From Nonomuraea sediminis (GTDB lineage: Bacteria > Actinomycetota > Actinomycetes > Streptosporangiales > Streptosporangiaceae): a stretch of 64,000 nucleotides of DNA. Numbering within the stretch: position 1 is the stretch's first letter; every line of letters begins with the position of its first letter. Under the pieces are notes generated by a model. That model was not told the DNA's origin and searched no databases. It saw only the letters and a program-made list of their open reading frames with translations. This document shows positions 16,560 through 25,220 of the stretch, one piece after another. The position numbers and the translations under genes were made by a program. Location of the stretch: contig NZ_JAHDTI010000003.1 of NCBI RefSeq assembly GCF_018531495.1, positions 806,001 through 870,000 on the forward strand, given 5' to 3'.

Positions 16560-18172
16560 CGGGCCCCCAGCCCGGAGGCCCACGGGTAGTACAGGTAGGG
16601 GAACGACGGGACGGCGCCGGTCACCCGGTTGTTCATGTAGAGGATGACGGGCAGGTTGTTCAGCGGCATCCAGGGCACGTCGGCGGTGACCTTCTGCTGG
16701 ATCCCGGTGACCAGGGCGGCGCGGGCGGCCGGGTCGTAGGTGGCGCGGGCCTTCTTGATGTCGGCGTCCACGGCCGGGTAGCCGTTGAAGTTGGTGCGCC
16801 CGCCGTCCAGGAAGACCGTGTAGATGTCGAGCGGGTCGGGGACGTTGCCGTACCAGGTGGAGAAGAACGCGTCGATGCCCTGGCGGGCCTTGGGGTCGCT
16901 GTAGAGGTTGCCGTACTGCTCGACCGGGATGACCTTGATGTCGATCTTGAGGCCGAGCGCCTCGCCCGTGGCCTTGATCAGGTTCGCGGTCTGCTCGTGG
17001 ACGGCGGCGCTGCCCTGGATGCCGATGGTGATGGTCTGGGTGGGGTTGCCCGCCTCGGTCAGCAGCTGCTTGGCCTTGGCCAGGTCGGGGGTGGCGGCGG
17101 GCAGGGCGTCGTAGGCCTGCTTGAAGGTGTCGGCGGCGTAGCCCCAGTACTCGGCGCCGGCCAGGGTCTTCTGCGGCGCGGCGGTACCCTGGAAGACGAC
17201 CTTGGAGATGGCCGCCCTGTCCAGCGCGAGCGAGAGCGCCTGCCTGACCTTGGGGTCGGCGTACGGGCCCGACTTGGCCGCGCCGAGCAGGGTCCAGAAC
17301 GTCAGCGACCTGCCCAGCGTCACCGAGCCGGTGGTGGAGTTCTGCAGCTGGGAGAGCCCGGCGGGCGGCAGGTAGAAGTACTGCCCGTCGACCTCGCCCG
17401 AGCGCAGCGCGTTGACGGCGGTGGTCTCGTCGGCGATGAAGCGGAACACCAGGCTCTCCGACTTGGCCTTCAGCGCCTGGTCCCAGTAGGAGTCGTTGCG
17501 CTTGAGCGTGAGTGCGTCGCCGGACTTCCAGCCCTCGAACTGGAACGGTCCCGTGCACATCAGCCCGCCGGTGGGCGAGCCCAGGTCCTTCTTCCTGGCG
17601 TAGTCGGCCGACACCACGGCGCCCGCGGCGGTGGCCATGGCCTGGTTGAACAGCACGTCGGGCTGCTTGAGCGTGACCGTGACCTGCATCGGCCCGGTCG
17701 CCTTGATCGACTCGACGGTGTGGAAGTAGTCGCCCCACCAGGTGCCGAGCGCCGGGTCCAGGTGCCTGTTGAGGCTGGCGGCCACGTCGGCGGCGGTGAG
17801 CGGCTTGCCGTTCCAGAACTTCACGCCGTCGCGGATCGTGTAGACCCAGGTGGTCGGGGTGGGGTTGTCCGCCTTCACGGCGAGCCCCGGCTCGATCTTG
17901 AAGTCGGGCGTGAGCCGCAGCAGGCTCTCGCACATGTTGGCCAGCGCGGTGTTCTCCGCATAGTTGAAGGACCTGATCGGGTCGAGCGTCTGCGGCTCGT
18001 ACGGCAGGTTCCAGGTGATCTTGTCCAGGCCCTTGGCGGCGGGCGCGGTGGCGGTCTTCAGATCGAGCTGCGGGGGTGCGGCAGCCTCCTGCTGCTGCTT
18101 GGCGGGGGCGTTGGCGCCGCAGGCGGCCACGGCGAGAGCCAGGCCGAGAACGGGCAGGGCGCGACGGATCAT
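16556..18172 (-). CDS. Peptide/nickel-type ABC transporter substrate-binding lipoprotein
   Basis: The 538-residue SBP_bac_5 protein has a lipoprotein signal peptide with lipobox AVAAC (Cys18). It is therefore anchored outside the membrane and delivers ligand to the DppBC-like permease. Family landmarks include YEPQTLDPIRSFNYAE, the GVKFWNGKPLTAADVAASL block (residues 115-133), and CTGPFQFEGWK. The ligand need not be a peptide. The flanking amidohydrolases and absence of peptidases in the operon suggest a cyclic amide, amidine or N-heterocycle. The ATG at 18172 lies 12 nt after the amidohydrolase stop. Confidence 0.88.
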   Translation of the reverse strand: MIRRALPVLGLALAVAACGANAPAKQQQEAAAPPQLDLKTATAPAAKGLDKITWNLPYEPQTLDPIRSFNYAENTALANMCESLLRLTPDFKIEPGLAVKADNPTPTTWVYTIRDGVKFWNGKPLTAADVAASLNRHLDPALGTWWGDYFHTVESIKATGPMQVTVTLKQPDVLFNQAMATAAGAVVSADYARKKDLGSPTGGLMCTGPFQFEGWKSGDALTLKRNDSYWDQALKAKSESLVFRFIADETTAVNALRSGEVDGQYFYLPPAGLSQLQNSTTGSVTLGRSLTFWTLLGAAKSGPYADPKVRQALSLALDRAAISKVVFQGTAAPQKTLAGAEYWGYAADTFKQAYDALPAATPDLAKAKQLLTEAGNPTQTITIGIQGSAAVHEQTANLIKATGEALGLKIDIKVIPVEQYGNLYSDPKARQGIDAFFSTWYGNVPDPLDIYTVFLDGGRTNFNGYPAVDADIKKARATYDPAARAALVTGIQQKVTADVPWMPLNNLPVILYMNNRVTGAVPSFPYLYYPWASGLGAR

Positions 18173-18184
18173 CGGGGGGACCTT

Positions 18185-19321
18185 TCAGACGAGCCGGCCG
18201 TCACGGGCGATCACGCGGCCCGCCCGGACGACGAGATGGGGGATCGGGCGCTCCACCACGGCCTGGGCCACGGAGTCGCTCCTGACCAGGACGAAGTCGG
18301 CGGGGTCGCCCGGGTTCAGTTCGACCCGCGCCAGTCCGAGCAGCTCGGCGCCCCCGTGCGCCACGACCGCGTAGCAGGCGGCCAGCTCCTCGTCGGTGCG
18401 GGCGTCGGTGCGGTAGGCCAGCAGGTGCGCCCGCGCGATCATGTCGCCGTCGCCGAACGGCGTCCACGGATCGCGCACGCCGTCCGACCCGGCCGCGAGC
18501 AGCACGCCCGTGCCGGCGAACGTGTCCGGCGAGATGACCGGATCGCCGCCGAGCGCGCAGGTGGTCAGCGCCACCCCGGCCTCGGCCAGCAGCTTCACGG
18601 TCTCGGGCGCGACCTCGCCTGCCAGGCTGAACGCGTGGCTGATGGTGACCTTCAGTCCTGAGGCGGCGGTACGGCGGGCGATCTCGTGAACCGTCTCGAC
18701 GCCCGCCGCTCCCCCGTCGTGCAGGTGGATGTCCAGCGGCACGCCGTGCCGTTGCGCCAGTCCGAACAGCACGTCGAGGTGACCGTGCAGGTCGCCGTCC
18801 ACGCCGATCGGGTCGAGGCCGCCCAGGATGTCGGCGCCCTCCTGCAGCGCCCGCTCGAGCAGTTCCGCGGTGCCCGGCGCGGTCAGCAGGCCGAGCTGGG
18901 GGAACGCCACGGTCTGGACGTCGAGCAGGTGGGCTCGTTCCGCCGCGGCCTGCCGTACGCCGTGGAGGTTATCCAGGCCGTAGACGGGGGCGACGTCGAC
19001 GTGGGCGCGCCAGGCGCGGGCGCCGCGGGCGATCGCGTGGTCCATCAGGGCGCCGGCGCGCTCGGCCACCGTGGCGGTCATGCCCTGGCGGGCGGCGACG
19101 TCGCCGTCGATCAGCTCGCGCAGGTTCCGCGCGGGCTCGCGGCTCAGCCATGATTGGCCCCACGTGGTCTTGTCCGGATGGATGTGGGCGTCGACCGGCG
19201 CCGGCAGGGCCAGCAGGCCGTCGCAGTCGACGACCTCGTCCGGCGTGCCGCCTGCGACGATGCGCCCGTCCTCGACCAGCAGGTCGTGCGGGCGGAGATT
19301 GGTGAACTGAACCAGAGCCAC
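18185..19321 (-). CDS. Cytosine-deaminase-like amidohydrolase
   Basis: The 378-residue enzyme resembles CodA/AtzC-type amidohydrolases, which hydrolyse exocyclic or ring C-N bonds of cytosine-like and triazine-like compounds. Metal and catalytic residues are intact: DAHIHPDK (His46, His48), DIHLHDGG (His199, His201), ISHAFSL (His229) and GSDGVRDPW (Asp280). The GGLDPIGVDGD block near residue 170 is typical of CodA. Starting at GTG 19321, it is the first gene of the seven-gene operon and is divergent from an FCD-type regulator. This suggests that its substrate or product is the inducer. Confidence 0.85.
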   Translation of the reverse strand: MALVQFTNLRPHDLLVEDGRIVAGGTPDEVVDCDGLLALPAPVDAHIHPDKTTWGQSWLSREPARNLRELIDGDVAARQGMTATVAERAGALMDHAIARGARAWRAHVDVAPVYGLDNLHGVRQAAAERAHLLDVQTVAFPQLGLLTAPGTAELLERALQEGADILGGLDPIGVDGDLHGHLDVLFGLAQRHGVPLDIHLHDGGAAGVETVHEIARRTAASGLKVTISHAFSLAGEVAPETVKLLAEAGVALTTCALGGDPVISPDTFAGTGVLLAAGSDGVRDPWTPFGDGDMIARAHLLAYRTDARTDEELAACYAVVAHGGAELLGLARVELNPGDPADFVLVRSDSVAQAVVERPIPHLVVRAGRVIARDGRLV

Positions 19322-19370
19322 GGGGTTGATCGCCTTTAATCTGGGGAGGACTTCGCGATAGATTTATCAG

Positions 19371-19381
19371 ACATCAGATGT
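19371..19381. promoter_or_regulatory. Candidate operator ACATC-A-GATGT
   Basis: A perfect 11-bp inverted repeat lies in the 76-nt divergent gap between the catabolic operon and its FCD/GntR-type regulator. Flanking bases are AT-rich. It is the best candidate binding site for that regulator. Confidence 0.5.
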
Positions 19382-19397
19382 TTAGAGAAGAGGATGA

Positions 19398-20057
19398 ATG
19401 CGAAACGTAGCGCGGACGTCTCTCGTCGACGCCGCGATCGAGGAGCTGCGCGGCGAGATCTCCAGCGGCGCCTGGCCGGTCGGGACGAAGATCCCCTCCG
19501 AGAGCCAGCTCGCGGAGACTCTGGGCATGAGCAGGCTGTCGGTGCGTGAGGCGGTGCGGGTGCTCGTGCACGCGGGGCTGCTGACGACGCGGCAGGGTGA
19601 CGGCACCTATGTGACGGCCACCGACGAGTCGCAGGTGGCGCTGCGCAGGCGGCTGGACAGGGCGGCCGCGATGGACATCATCGACGTGCGGCGCGGCCTG
19701 GACATGGTGGCGGCGCGACTGGCGGCGACCAGGCGCACGCCCGAGGACCTGGCGCTGATGCGGGTGGCGCTGGAACGCAGGGACGCCGCGGCCCGCGCGG
19801 GCGACCTGGACGCCTTCGCCGACGCTGACGTGGCCTTCCACCTGCACGTGGCGGACGCGGCGCACAACCCGCTGCTGACCGATCTCTACCGCAGCATGAG
19901 CGAGGCGCTGCGGGACAGCGTGCGGAACATGGAGCAGGCGGTGCTGGACTACGACGACTCGCACGCCGAGCTGATGAAAGCGGTCGAGGACGGTGACGCC
20001 GCGCGCGCGATCGGCGCCGGCGTCACCATCCTCGACCAGCAGGAGCGTGACCTCTAG
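19398..20057 (+). CDS. FadR-subfamily GntR transcriptional regulator
   Basis: The 219-residue regulator has an N-terminal GntR winged helix (GTKIPSESQLAETLGMSRLS, then VREAVRVLVHAGLL and the wing TRQGDGTYV; residues 10-75). A helical FCD ligand-binding domain follows (about 90-215), with the metal-site pattern Asp/His in DADVAFHLHVA and a later His in DSHAELMKAV. FCD proteins usually repress divergent catabolic operons and are released by a carboxylate or related ligand. A ribosome site in AGAGGATGA supports the ATG. Its stop overlaps the 3' end of the GH6 gene by 4 nt. Confidence 0.88.
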   Translation: MRNVARTSLVDAAIEELRGEISSGAWPVGTKIPSESQLAETLGMSRLSVREAVRVLVHAGLLTTRQGDGTYVTATDESQVALRRRLDRAAAMDIIDVRRGLDMVAARLAATRRTPEDLALMRVALERRDAAARAGDLDAFADADVAFHLHVADAAHNPLLTDLYRSMSEALRDSVRNMEQAVLDYDDSHAELMKAVEDGDAARAIGAGVTILDQQERDL

Positions 20058-21460
20058 TCGCCGTTGATCAGGTGCATGGCCAGGCCGGGATCGAAGGTTC
20101 CGGCCGGGATCCCCGCACCGGTGTTGCAGGAGCCGTCGGAGTCACCGGGAACCTTGACCCAGAGCAGGAACTCCGCGCCGGTCTGCTGCTGCTTGGGCGG
20201 CGTGCCGAGCTTGCGTCCCGGCGGGTTGCACCAGGAGTCGTTGATGGGCGGGCCGGTGTAGGGGCCGTTGCCGTTGCGGCTGGTGTCGATCACGTACGGC
20301 TTGGTGTAGCCGTACTTGGTCAGCTCGGCGTTGACCGCGCCGGCGCGGGTCCCTGTGTCGGCGGTGGTGAAGAAGTTGGAGACGTTCAGCGAGAAGCCGC
20401 GCGCCTTCCGCAGGCCCGCCTGGTCCGACCAGCGGGCGATGTCGGTGGCCGCGCCCCAGGTGGAGTTGCCCGCGTCCAGGTAGGTCCAGGCGTTGGGCGC
20501 CTTGGCGCGGAGCGTGTCGAGGGCGTAGTTCAGCTCGCGCAGCCGCAGCGCCTGCTGGTTGCCGTCGAGGCAGCTCATGCCGGGGATTGCGTCGGGCTCG
20601 AGCACCACGATCGCCGGGCGCGTGCCGATCGCGTTCGCGAAGTTGGTGATCCAGGTCTGGTAGGTGGGCTCGTCGGGGGCGCCGCCGGTGGACTGGGTGG
20701 CGCACGAGTCACGCTTGGTGACGTTGTAGGCGACGAGCATCGGCAGCTTGTTCTGCGCCTGCGCCGCGTTCACATAGGTCGTGACGGCGTTGGTGGGGTT
20801 GGGGAACCAGTCGCCGAACCACTGGAAGATCGGCTTGGTGGCGATGCCCGCGTCGATGGCCGACGCCCTGCCGGGGTCGCTCGTGCGGTTGGCCGACACC
20901 CACTGCGCGGGGTGCGACTGGTCGTCCACGTACAGGCCGGTCGTGCCGGAGATCGGGTTGGCCGCCTCCTGCAGCGAGACGTTGTCGAAGCGGACCACCG
21001 CCGCGCCGTGCCCGCCGAGTTGGAAGGTCACCTGGGCGCCGCCGGTCGTCGAGGCCGCCGACCAGGTGAACGGGAAGGAGAAGCGCCTGCTCGCCGTGGT
21101 GAGCGCCACGTCCTGGCTGAGCGGCTGGGTGGATGGCGAGGACTCCAGCTGCACGGTCGTGCGCGCGGTGTAGGCCACGCTGGAGTAGGCGTCGAAGGCC
21201 AGCGTGTAGCTCTTGCCCTGGGTCAGGGAGAGGCCGCTCTGTCCCACGATGGCGTCCCAGGGGTTCGCCACGGAGGCGACGTCGACACGGAGCCTGCCCG
21301 TCTCGATCCTGATGGGGGCGGCGGTGCTCGACCACCAGTTGTCGGGGTTCGTCGTGCCGAACGTGCCGTTCTTGATCAGCTCGGTGGCCGCCTGCGCGGG
21401 TAAGGCGGTGAGCCCCACCATCGCCACGAGCACGGCCACGAGGGCGGACAAGCGTCTCAC
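20054..21460 (-). CDS. Secreted GH6 cellulase with N-terminal carbohydrate-binding module
   Basis: The 468-residue protein has a signal peptide (residues 1-24, ending LPAQA) and a CBM4/9-like module (about 28-165; NGTFGTTNPDNWWSS, NPWDAIVGQ, VRFDNVSLQ). A GH6 catalytic domain follows (about 175-468). VLEPDAIPG contains the catalytic acid Asp290. The YNVTKRDSC motif and the VIDTSRNGNGP and WVKVPGDSDGSC loops are conserved in GH6 endoglucanases/cellobiohydrolases. The first GTG overlaps the upstream GH9 TAG by one base (TAGTG), with AAGGAAAGG as ribosome site, so it is coupled to that gene. Its module closely resembles the one in the GH9 protein, implying duplication or shuffling. Confidence 0.9.
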   Translation of the reverse strand: MRRLSALVAVLVAMVGLTALPAQAATELIKNGTFGTTNPDNWWSSTAAPIRIETGRLRVDVASVANPWDAIVGQSGLSLTQGKSYTLAFDAYSSVAYTARTTVQLESSPSTQPLSQDVALTTASRRFSFPFTWSAASTTGGAQVTFQLGGHGAAVVRFDNVSLQEAANPISGTTGLYVDDQSHPAQWVSANRTSDPGRASAIDAGIATKPIFQWFGDWFPNPTNAVTTYVNAAQAQNKLPMLVAYNVTKRDSCATQSTGGAPDEPTYQTWITNFANAIGTRPAIVVLEPDAIPGMSCLDGNQQALRLRELNYALDTLRAKAPNAWTYLDAGNSTWGAATDIARWSDQAGLRKARGFSLNVSNFFTTADTGTRAGAVNAELTKYGYTKPYVIDTSRNGNGPYTGPPINDSWCNPPGRKLGTPPKQQQTGAEFLLWVKVPGDSDGSCNTGAGIPAGTFDPGLAMHLINGD

Positions 21461-23636
21461 TAGTGCACCTTTCCTTGGGTGTCGGCGAAGCCGGCCAGCC
21501 ACGCCAGGGCGGAGTTCCAGTTCACGGCGACCTCGTTGGTCGCGTAGGAGCCGATGTCGTCGATGTAGCACTTGGCCGGGGCGCAGCCCTGCAGCGCGCG
21601 CTGGGCCACCGGGTCCTGCAGGCCGGAGTTGGGGCCGCCCGCCAGGGATCCGGGGGCCGGATGCGGCAGCGCCGGGTCGAGCTGGTGGGCCCAGAACCGG
21701 TGGTGCTGGTTCTGGCTGGACCGCTCGCCGTACCCGGCGACGTAGGACTGGTTGAGCGCGTTGCGGCCGAGCAGGTAGTCCAGCGACTCCAGCGCCCCCT
21801 CGCGGTACTTCGGCAGACGCGTGAGGTCGTAGGCGTAGGCCAGGACCAACGCCTCGTTGGCGGTCGCGCTGTTGGAGCCCCAGACGTACTTGCCGTCGGT
21901 GGGCAGGAACGGGTTGGCGTACCCCTGCGCGCGCAGGTCCGCCAGGTGCCGGTCAGCGACGCCGGCGATGCGCATGACCAGCTTGAGGTAGGTGATCGGG
22001 TCCATCCGGTACGGCACGCGGGCCAGGGCCAGGTCGGCCAGGCCGCCGGTGTCCTTCCACGAGAAGTTGCCGGTGGTCAGCACCGTGGTGACCCTGCCGA
22101 GGTAGCCGCGCTTGCCGGTGGCGGCGAACAGCTCGGCCGCGGCCCAGGAGAACTCGTCGCTCACCTTGGTGTCGTCGTAGGGCCCGCCGCCGACGCTCTC
22201 CGCCGGGGCGTACAGCTCCGGGTTCTTCAGCGCGGCCTGCCACGCCCTGGTGGCGGCCTCCAGGCAACGGGCGGAGAAGGCGCGGTCGAAGCGCTGGTAG
22301 ACGCGGGCGCAGCGGGCGCCGACGGCGGCCAGGTTCAGCGTCGCGGCGGTGGAGACCGGGTAGAGCAGGCGCGGCTGCGGGTCGGCGGCGGGGGCCAGGG
22401 GCAGCCCGGTCCAGGCGGCGTCGTGGATCTTGTGGTGCACCATGCCGTCGGGGCGCGCATCCGCAGCAGGAAGTCCAGCTCCCATCTGGCCTCGTCCAGC
22501 ACGTCGGGGAGCGCGCCGCCCTGCTCGGGGATGCTCAGCGGGACGTCGCCCGCCTGCTCGTACAGGTCGATGAGCTGCCAGGCGGCCAGCGCGCCGTTGA
22601 CGACGTACTTGCCGTGGTCGCCCGCGTCGTACCAGCCGCCGCGCACGTCCATCCGGTAGTCGCAGGTGCCCGGCCGGCAGGGGACGTCGGTGTCGCCCTG
22701 GTTGGGCGGCACGCCGAGGTGGCCCGCGGGCCTGGCGTAGGCCTCGCCCACGTACTTCGCCTCGATGGGGATGCCGCTGCGGTTGTGATAAAAGTACGCG
22801 AGCGCGTCCCTGCGCAGCCTGCCGTACAGATCCTGACCTATGGCGAAGGGCTCGCTCTTGTCCTCGCCTACCTGGAGGCGATAGGTGCCAGGCGTCCGAA
22901 ATTTCGTGAAATCGGCGGTCTGGACGGTGTCTCCGGACATGGCGTCCGGGCCGTGCGGCCTGGTGGTTCCCGTGGCGACGGCCGTACCGTCCTCGTCGAG
23001 CAGGCGCCAGGTCAGCGGCGCGGTGGCGTCGGTGACGACCGTGGCGCGCTTGGGGCCGCCGGGCAGGTAACCGACCTGGTTGACGCGCACGGGCGAGCCA
23101 AGGTCGCGCACGCCGCCCGGCGGCACGACGCCGCCGACGAAGGAGATGTCGTCCAGACACAGCGTGTACGGTTCCGTCGCGCCGCCCATCTGGAAGGCGA
23201 CCTGGCTCTTGGGCTCGTCCACCGTGGACGTGCCGGTGATCTCGAAGTGCTGCGGGGTCGCGGTCAACCTCACCCGCCCGGCCACCGGCGTGGTGTACGG
23301 CGGGCCGCTCATCTGGGCGATCGCCGTGATCGCGACGTCCCTGGTGGCACTGGCGGTGAACGACAGCGTGTACGACTGGCCATTCTCCAGCGGGATGTCG
23401 TTCTGGCCGATCATCGAGTCCCACGGGTTCACGGTGCCCGCGGGCACGTCGGCGCACAGCCGGCCGTCCTGGACCCTGGAGGGCGTGTTCTCGCTGCTCC
23501 ACCAGGGTTCCTTGGAGCCGGCGTCGAACCCGCCGTTGAGCACGCGCTCGTAGCCGGCCGCGTGCGCCGCCTGCGCGGGCGCAAGAGGAAGCGCGAGCGC
23601 CGTCAGCGCGCAGGCCACTCGCCATCGAATGAACAT
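21460..23636 (-). pseudogene. GH9 cellulase (CBM4/9 + CelD_N + GH9) with a frameshift
   Basis: The first frame (from ATG 23636) encodes a signal peptide, a CBM4/9-like module (NGGFDAGSKEPWWSS, NPWDSMIGQ), an Ig-like CelD_N domain (SPVRVNQVGYLPGGPKRATV) and the start of the GH9 domain (GGWYDAGDHGKYVVNGALAA with the catalytic Asp cluster). At EARWELDFLLRM it leaves the family sequence and runs out to 22335. The family sequence resumes in another frame with DGMVHHKIHDAAWTGLPLAP. It continues through HHRFWAHQ to SYATNEVAVNWNSALAWL, which has the catalytic Glu, ending at 21460. One extra base at the G-run 22450-22453 restores a single frame. This is a recent pseudogene, a sequencing error or, less likely, recoding. 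GH6 follows in the same operon. Confidence 0.8.
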
Positions 23637-23663
23637 GCCGGACCTCTCGTGAAGCGGTCCGGC
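23637..23663 (-). promoter_or_regulatory. Hairpin at the ribosome-binding region of the GH9 gene
   Basis: GCCGGACC (23637-23644) and GGTCCGGC (23656-23663) form an 8-bp stem directly before the GH9 ATG. The likely ribosome site GAGAGG partly overlaps the stem base. It could limit translation, or be incidental. Confidence 0.35.
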
Positions 23664-23775
23664 GGCGTCGGCGCGATCATCACCTCACTCCAGGTGTTAC
23701 GTCAAGGGGTTGATCATTGTAAATTTCCTTTGTGGGTCGGGCCTTTCGCCCGTCCGAATCTTGGTTTAGTCTCCG

Positions 23776-23789
23776 TGGGAGCGCTCCCA
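23776..23789. promoter_or_regulatory. CebR-type operator, perfect 14-bp palindrome
   Basis: TGGGAGCGCTCCCA is the established CebR box of Streptomyces, bound by the LacI-family repressor CebR and released by cello-oligosaccharides. It lies 72 nt before cebE and 140 nt before the divergent GH9 gene, so one site may control both directions. A weaker repeat, CTCCC-N7-GGGAG, overlaps it at 23784-23800. Confidence 0.85.
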
Positions 23790-23860
23790 AAATTAGGGAG
23801 CAACACCGGTACCGGCGGCGTCAACGCAGGTGAGTGGTGCATTCCTAGGGAGGTTCCGCT

Positions 23861-25159
23861 ATGAAGGGTCAGCTTCGCCGTGGCCTCGTGGCCGCGGTCG
23901 CTCTGGCGGGCATCGTGGCCACGGCGGCCGCGTGCGGCGGCTCCGGCTCCTCGTCGAACCAGGCGAAGGCGGGCGGAAAGACCGAGCTCGTCGTCAAGAC
24001 CTTCGGTGACTTCGGCTACAAGGACCTCTACAAGCAGTACGAGGCCTCGCACCCGAACGTCACGATCAAGGAGGAGAACATCGCCCAGCTCGGCGACTAC
24101 CTGCCCAAGCTGCAGCAGTGGATGGCCACCGGCAGCGGCGCGGGCGACGTGGTCGCGCTGGAGGAGGGCATCCTCGTCCAGTTCATGGCCAAGCCGGCCA
24201 ACTTCGTCAACCTCCTGGACCACGGCGCGGGCTCGCTGCAGGACAAGTTCCTGGAGTGGAAGTGGAAGCAGGCCCTCACCCCCGACGGCAAGACGCTGGT
24301 CGGCCTCGGCACCGACGTGGGCGCGCAGGGCATGTGCTACCGCCGCGACCTGTTCGAGAAGGCCGGCCTGCCCACCGACCGCGAGGAGGTGAGCAAGCTC
24401 TGGCCCACCTGGGACGCCTACATCGAGACGGGCAAGAAGTTCGTGGCCGCCTCGAAGGAGGCCAAGTTCTTCGACTCCGCCGGCAACATCTTCCAGAACG
24501 TGCTCATCCAGCAGGGTGACCACACCTACTTCGACACCTCGAACAAGCTGGTCATCGACACCAACCCGGCCGTCAAGAGCGCCTGGGACATCACCACCAG
24601 GATGGTGGCCGCCGGACTGTCGGCCAAGCTGCAGATGTGGGGCCCGCAGTGGAACGCCGGGTTCAAGCAGGGGTCGTTCGCCACGATCGCCTGCCCCGCC
24701 TGGATGCTCGGCCTGATCAAGGAGCAGGCGGGCGACGGGCTGGCCGGCAAGTGGGACGTGGCCAAGGTGCCCGGCTCCGGCGCGGTCCGCGGCGGCTCGT
24801 TCCTGGCGGTGCCTGCGCAGAGCAAGCACCAGAAGGAGGCGGCCGAGCTGGTCAAGTTCCTGACCAGCCCCGAGGGCCAGCTGGGCGCCTTCAAGGCGGC
24901 CAACAACTTCCCGTCCTCGCCGCAGGCCATCGACGACCCGGCGGTGCAGGGCTTCTCCAACGCCTTCTTCAACAACGCCCCGGTCGGCAAGATCTTCGGC
25001 GAGTCGGCCAAGTCGCTCAAGCCCATCTACCTGGGCCCGGACAATCAGGTCGTGCAGGACAGGGTGGGTGACGCGCTGCTGGCACTGGAGCAGGGCAAGC
25101 TCGACGCCGGCGCCGCCTGGACCAAGGCCCTCGACGACGCCAAGCGCGCGGCCAAGTGA
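23861..25159 (+). CDS. cebE: Cellobiose/cellotriose ABC transporter substrate-binding lipoprotein
   Basis: The 432-residue SBP_bac_1 protein has a lipoprotein signal with lipobox ATAAAC (Cys25). Extracytoplasmic binding-lobe features include TFGDFGYKDLYKQYEAS, QWMATGSGAGDVVALEEG and the Trp-rich MWGPQWNAGFKQGS. In Streptomyces, CebE captures cellobiose and cellotriose for CebFG and the shared MsiK ATPase; no ATPase gene is present in this locus, consistent with that. AGGGAGG precedes the ATG. The CebR box upstream and a strong intercistronic hairpin downstream indicate the highest expression in the operon. Confidence 0.9.
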   Translation: MKGQLRRGLVAAVALAGIVATAAACGGSGSSSNQAKAGGKTELVVKTFGDFGYKDLYKQYEASHPNVTIKEENIAQLGDYLPKLQQWMATGSGAGDVVALEEGILVQFMAKPANFVNLLDHGAGSLQDKFLEWKWKQALTPDGKTLVGLGTDVGAQGMCYRRDLFEKAGLPTDREEVSKLWPTWDAYIETGKKFVAASKEAKFFDSAGNIFQNVLIQQGDHTYFDTSNKLVIDTNPAVKSAWDITTRMVAAGLSAKLQMWGPQWNAGFKQGSFATIACPAWMLGLIKEQAGDGLAGKWDVAKVPGSGAVRGGSFLAVPAQSKHQKEAAELVKFLTSPEGQLGAFKAANNFPSSPQAIDDPAVQGFSNAFFNNAPVGKIFGESAKSLKPIYLGPDNQVVQDRVGDALLALEQGKLDAGAAWTKALDDAKRAAK

Positions 25160-25168
25160 TCCCGATCT

Positions 25169-25198
25169 CCCCGTGCGGCGCCCTTCCGCCGCACGGGG
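25169..25198 (+). terminator. Intercistronic hairpin between cebE and cebF
   Basis: A perfect 12-bp GC-rich stem (25169-25180 with 25187-25198) and a 6-nt loop follow the cebE stop by 10 nt. In binding-protein operons such structures act as partial terminators or 3' stabilisers, raising binding protein over permeases. It has no T-tract. Confidence 0.65.
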
Positions 25199-25220
25199 TT
25201 CGCGCCGCGGGGGTGACAGG

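Noticed and set aside
25068..25220. Extended N-terminus for CebF upstream of the TTG start
   Set aside because: That frame runs through the end of cebE and the hairpin, and its residues look like non-coding translation.
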